From: Helicostylum pulchrum
Lineage: Eukaryota; Mucoromycota; Mucoromycetes; Mucorales; Mucoraceae
Direction of reading: 5' to 3'
Assembly: GCA_025677825.1 (NCBI GenBank)
Contig: JAIXMO010000004.1
Span: forward strand, 930,001-994,000
DNA: 64,000 nucleotides
The first letter of the stretch is position 1; each line of letters starts with the position of its first letter. The notes beneath the pieces are model-generated. The model saw nothing but the letters and a program-made list of their open reading frames with translations, was not told the origin of the DNA and ran no database searches. The position numbers and the translations under genes were made by a program. Of the stretch, positions 60,151 through 64,000 are shown piece after piece.

Positions 60151-60923
60151 ATATTTTTTTTTCTATATTATTTTCTCTCATACTTTGTTTCTGTGCTTGT
60201 TTTCTTTTAAATCAAGTATTTAAAAAAAAAAAAAAAAAGTTTAACATTTTTTCCTTGTATTATACTAAATAAACTTTTTTCTTTGTTTTTGTTGTCAATT
60301 AAACTTTTTGTTGTAAATTCATTCTTTTTTTTTTATTATTAGATGCATGACTTGGTTATTATCCCAGCAACTCGTATATCTTTGTTTATGTAAATACTTA
60401 CATTTATTTATTTATTATCTACTCGTGTACGTATAAAAAAAAAGTTGTTGGCATCTGTGAATTAAGGCTCTCATAGTAAGTAAAAAAAAAAAAAGTAGTT
60501 ATTATTTTTGAACTAAGGCTCATAGTTACAGTGTAATCTTTTTTTTTTTTTCTTTTTGCTGGTATATGGAGAAAAAGAAAATGTTGTTAAGAAGGTACAC
60601 TGACATCGTAGACATAATGTTACCGACAAAAGTATCTTTTTTAGAGTCGCGCAAATTGGAAGTTTCAAACATAAGCTTATTGAACCAATAGCAAAAAAAA
60701 ACTGTACTTTAAAGTTGCCGTTGATCCTAACGACTTTAATATGTTGTTAAACAAAAACAAAAAGGTACAAGCCCTAATGTCGTGCAAACTGATTGTTACA
60801 TTAAAAAAAAAATGAGGGGACCTTTCTTTTTTTCTATAAAAAGTGACCAGGAGTTGAATTTCTACTTTGTTTCTTTTCCTTCTTATCTTTTTCTCTCTCC
60901 TTTTTATACTTTTTTTTTTTTTG
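60151..60923. other. Intergenic, no gene seen
   Basis: 773 bases of T/A-rich DNA between the synthetase stop and the next start. The 3' flank of glutamine synthetase has repeated aataaa-like hexamers (60268 region) that may serve polyadenylation. No gene. Confidence 0.5.
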
Positions 60924-62396
60924 ATGGTTACCACAGCTAAAATAGTACGTACATATTTATTTTTTTCTTTCTTTTTAAAAATAATAATAATTTGTATTGA
61001 TTATAATAATAGGTTGAGCGAATAAAGCAATCAAGATGGACAAAGTTATATGTAGCGTCTGCTTGCTTTCAAGGTCTTACAATCATCATACTACAAGCGA
61101 CGATTGCTTACTTTAACACAGCACAAATAAACAAAGGCCTTCAGTCCGATGAAATAGCAGGATATCCACTTACAGTTACAGAAGCAGAAAGCATTTCTCA
61201 AGCCATTAATCGACTGGGTCGTATAAAGTGGGAAAATATTGCATTTATTGGGTTTCAATGTTGGTTTGTTGCCATGGCATTTGATGCAGTAAGACACACA
61301 AAAAAAAATCGTACTCGTAAAAACAAAAATCATTTGACACTCCCCCTTTTTTTAGACTGTATATCAAAATGCAGCAGAAGTGATTGCACTAGCTGTCATG
61401 AATTTTGCGTGTGCGGTGTTTGGAGCATTAGAAGTGATTGACGGCAAAAAGTGGTTAAAGATACTAAACGAAGTTCGAGACAAGTACAACGTGCCTATTA
61501 ATACAGCGCCAATCCGAACAGCGTTTTATGTAGAGATTGTGTTGTCGGTGATGGTTGGAATATTTGCGCTTTGGTTTCTTTATTTATCTTTTAAAGTAGT
61601 GATAGAGTTTGGATGGACTAACTATAAAAAGATTGGTGCTGATCTTGCTATACAACGTAAAAAAAAAAATCTCCATTATTTTATTCTGCATATACAATTA
61701 CTTATATCTTTAAATTTAGGCATGTATCAAACATCACAGTTTTTTGTTTTAGCGTTAAAAATCGACATCTTTATTGAATTTTTAGTTTCAGTATTTTATT
61801 TAATTCAATTTGCTCTAGACGAAGAATTTAATTCTTGGATAACATACGTATTCGTTGTGATCACTATATTAATGCTACCGATGCTTTATTTTGGACGTAT
61901 TGCAGTAAGTTTTGTTGCAACTAAATATAATGCAAAAGCTATAGTAAAACTAAACACAGTCGTTTAGCTCGCAAGTGAAAGTTATATTAAAATGGGTGTA
62001 TTTATTACCTTTCAATTGATTGTTATGTTTCAATTGGTTCTTGTCGCTGATAATGCTATGGGATTAGATAACCATTGGTACATTTGGATTTGCTTTGGTA
62101 AAGAAAACCCCCTTATATTATAATCCTCCTTATTAATATAATATCTTTTACTTTTATAGTTATTCTTGGAATGATTGTAGCAGTGGTAAGTGAAATAAAA
62201 TGAAGTTTTTTTTAAAAAATTATATTAACCTTTATTTGATTGATAATAGGGGACGGCCTTACTTGCTAGTAAATGCATGTATAACTTTGGTAAGGGCTTG
62301 AAGCCTTTTATCCAAAGAGGTGCAGAAAAGATAGAACTTATGAAACAACGAGATGCTGAGGAACAAGCAGGACGTTGGGCCATTGAAGACGATTAA
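60924..62396 (+). CDS. Multi-span membrane protein, possibly UPF0658 Golgi family
   Basis: Seven exons (60924-60944, 61013-61288, 61356-61656, 61720-61904, 61968-62097, 62160-62185, 62250-62396), 361 residues; the first exon is 21 bases and the sixth 26. About seven hydrophobic segments are seen: TIIILQATIAYF, FIGFQCWFVAMAF, LAVMNFACAVFGA, VEIVLSVMVGIFALWFLYLS, FFVLALKIDIFIEFLVSVFY, YVFVVITILMLPMLYFGRIA and FITFQLIVMFQLVLV. The tail is charged. RMYQTSQFFVLALKIDIFIE resembles the central motif of the fungal UPF0658 Golgi membrane proteins, as I recall it. No biochemical role is known to me. Confidence 0.72.
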
Positions 62397-62436
62397 TAAT
62401 ATACATATATTTTGACTTTACTATAATTTGTACAAT

Positions 62437-62437
<1 letters not shown>

Positions 62438-62486
<49 letters not shown>

Positions 62487-62487
62487 T

Positions 62488-62545
<58 letters not shown>
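62438..62545. repeat. ACT/CTA trinucleotide microsatellite
   Basis: About 36 trinucleotide units with one slip (ctatcta near 62486) between two convergent genes, 42 bases after one stop and 71 bases before the other. Confidence 0.97.
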
Positions 62546-62615
62546 CGATTAATGCCTTTTTTTTTATTTTATTAAAATAAATTTTGTAAATTGAAAATAA
62601 AAAAATAGTTATGTT

Positions 62616-63539
62616 TTAAGGACTTCTGCTACGTCTTCTTCTTCTTCTTGAATCTCGATCTCTATTACTATAATAATCATCACGGTAATGTCTACTACGT
62701 CTATCGTCACGAGAACGAGAACGAGAGCGAGTTCTATAACGTCGTGGAGGAGATCTACTTTGACTTTTATTTCTTGGTTCATCCTACATACAATATTATT
62801 AAGAATAAACTATATAACACCTTCCTCACATATTTAAATATATACTTACAAAGCGAGATCTTCTCTTTCTACCTTCTCTTATATCATTCGCTTCGTCACT
62901 TGTCTTCTTTCGGATCGTATCCATAACAGAATCGCGTTGAGATCTTCTTTCGTCTTCCTCTAATTTCTTTTTACGTAATTCTTCCTTCTTTTGTTCTATA
63001 AATACTGCAGGAATACCTCCTACAGACTTTTGCGCACTTAGTAATAATGTCCAAAGTTCTGTAATGAATTTTTTTGTGTTGCTTTCCAAAAAACCTGTCA
63101 AGTTGATTTGCATCCGCTTTGGATCTTGATCCTAATATTAAAGGGTTTAATATAAAGTATAACACGTGTTGTTAAAAATAAATAAAAAACCTTTTCTTCT
63201 AATAAACTACAAGTGTAATCGATAACTACTTCATCTTCTAATCCAAGTATTTCAGTTATTCTATTACTTATCCAAGGTTTAATAACATCTAAATTAACTT
63301 TTTTCATATCAACCTAATAAAGAGACTTTGAGTTTATTTTCCCAGTTGGAATACAATATGTTGTTTTTACCTTTTGATCAAATTCAGGAGGAAAAGACAT
63401 TGACTTTAACAACTTCTTCTCCTTGTTACTGAATCTACTATCTTGGTCAGCACTTGTGCCCTATATAGTGTTAGTATCGGGGCTACTATAAAAAGTCCAA
63501 GGTACATTATTTTACTTTAAAGAAACCAGCATCACCCAT
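62616..63539 (-). CDS. PWI-domain RNA splicing protein (SRRM1-like)
   Basis: Five exons (63539-63516, 63460-63371, 63313-63191, 63131-62850, 62783-62616), 228 residues. MGDAGFFKGTSADQDSRFSN starts like the SRRM1/SRm160 N-terminus. The PWI domain spans about 30-130, with the name-giving KPWISNRITEILGLEDEVVI and QINLTGFLESNTKKFITELW blocks. A charged helix follows (KKEELRKKKLEEDERR) and an Arg/Ser tail with RSRSRSR and RRRRRRSRSP. SRRM1-type proteins are nuclear splicing co-activators bound to the exon-junction machinery; here the RS tail is short. It is convergent with the previous gene. Confidence 0.9.
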
Positions 63540-63642
63540 TTTATATGTATGTTATATCTTTTACTGGAAGAGAGAGAGAGTGTTTATATTCAAACAGAAA
63601 AAAAAAAGAGAGAGAATAAAAAAAGAAGAACAAAGTCACAGT

Positions 63643-64000
63643 TTATTTTTTAGATTCCAAAAAGCACATTAAATCTTTAACTTGATCACTTAGTACTTTT
63701 AAAGTCGAATCTTTATCTTGCGCTTCCTTTTTTAACAGTTCATTATTTCTTATTAGAGATTGTGTCAACTAGTAGAAATGAATTAGATATTAAAAAAAAA
63801 AAAAAGATAGAATAAATAAAAAACTTACAACTTTTTCTTCTGCCAAGTTCTTTTGCATTGCTTCATATCTTTCTTTAAACGTATTTGCTCTCTTTTCAGC
63901 CTTTTCATTTTCCTTTTTAATATCATTAATAGAAACATCTAACGATTGACCCTTTTCTAATAGCACGGCTTGCTCGGTATTAGCGTCATTAATTTCATTT
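63643..64000 (-). CDS. BRAP2/ETP1-like protein, C-terminal end
   Basis: Two exons are visible (64000-63829, cut by the window edge, and 63768-63643); the gene starts beyond base 64000. The 98 residues seen are a coiled coil (ENEKAEKRANTFKERYEAMQ) ending LSDQVKDLMCFLESKK. The DQVKDLMxFLE ending is typical of BRAP2/IMP (yeast Etp1), which carries RRM-like, RING and UBP zinc domains upstream. Those domains lie outside the window, so the call rests on the tail alone; another coiled-coil protein is possible. Confidence 0.68.

Noticed and set aside
62440..62545. CRISPR-like regular repeats
   Set aside because: Simple trinucleotide microsatellite without spacers; host is a eukaryote.

Overview
The window looks like nuclear DNA of an early-diverging filamentous fungus, most likely Mucorales/Mucoromycota. 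The evidence is an AT-rich background full of A/T homopolymers, genes split by many short (about 45-120 base) GT-AG introns, fungal-specific genes (CYP51/ERG11, a Git1-like transporter, a DIP2/Mug62-type protein), and a type III glutamine synthetase. The genus cannot be fixed from the sequence alone. I built the gene models by hand from splice sites, reading phase and protein-family resemblance; no database search was run.

Layout. 1-4.2 kb: the 3' end of ERG11 faces an Apq12-like membrane protein and an 8-exon HID1 gene. 4.2-6.2 kb holds a decayed repeat-family relic. 6.2-12.7 kb carries a small homeodomain protein, UNC-50/Gmh1, an unrecognised 497-residue Cys-cluster protein and a C2H2 factor, with a 2 kb gene-poor gap before the last. 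14.1-19.7 kb: GPI7/PIG-G and a ribosomal-L1-domain protein diverge from one promoter. 19.7-22.9 kb is a gene desert with copy A of a 1.05 kb dispersed repeat that has a long palindromic core. 22.9-40.3 kb is dense: an MCT-like MFS carrier, insulysin, a YIPF1/2 (Yip5) protein, malic enzyme, an AT-hook protein, a Git1-like permease, tRNA-Lys(CTT) and a ZIP metal transporter. 40.3-42.8 kb is relic-bearing spacer. 43.0-50.9 kb: a PLP-homeostasis protein and a large DIP2-family gene. 51.9-57.6 kb is decayed: a frameshifted LRR gene, repeat copy B in inverted orientation, and a second relic of the family seen at 4.8 kb. 57.6-64 kb: type III glutamine synthetase, a multi-span membrane protein, a PWI-domain splicing factor and the 3' end of a BRAP2/ETP1-like gene.

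Functional links are loose, as usual in a fungal chromosome. Several products serve Golgi/ER trafficking or membranes (HID1, UNC-50, YIPF1/2, GPI7, Apq12-like, CYP51). Others are core metabolism and transport (malic enzyme, GSIII, MCT, Git1-like, ZIP). There is no operon, CRISPR or prophage structure. The most unusual items are the palindrome-cored repeat pair, the three-locus relic family, the fungal GSIII, the recurring T-run/A-run palindromes in introns, and two genes whose frames break exactly at A homopolymers.
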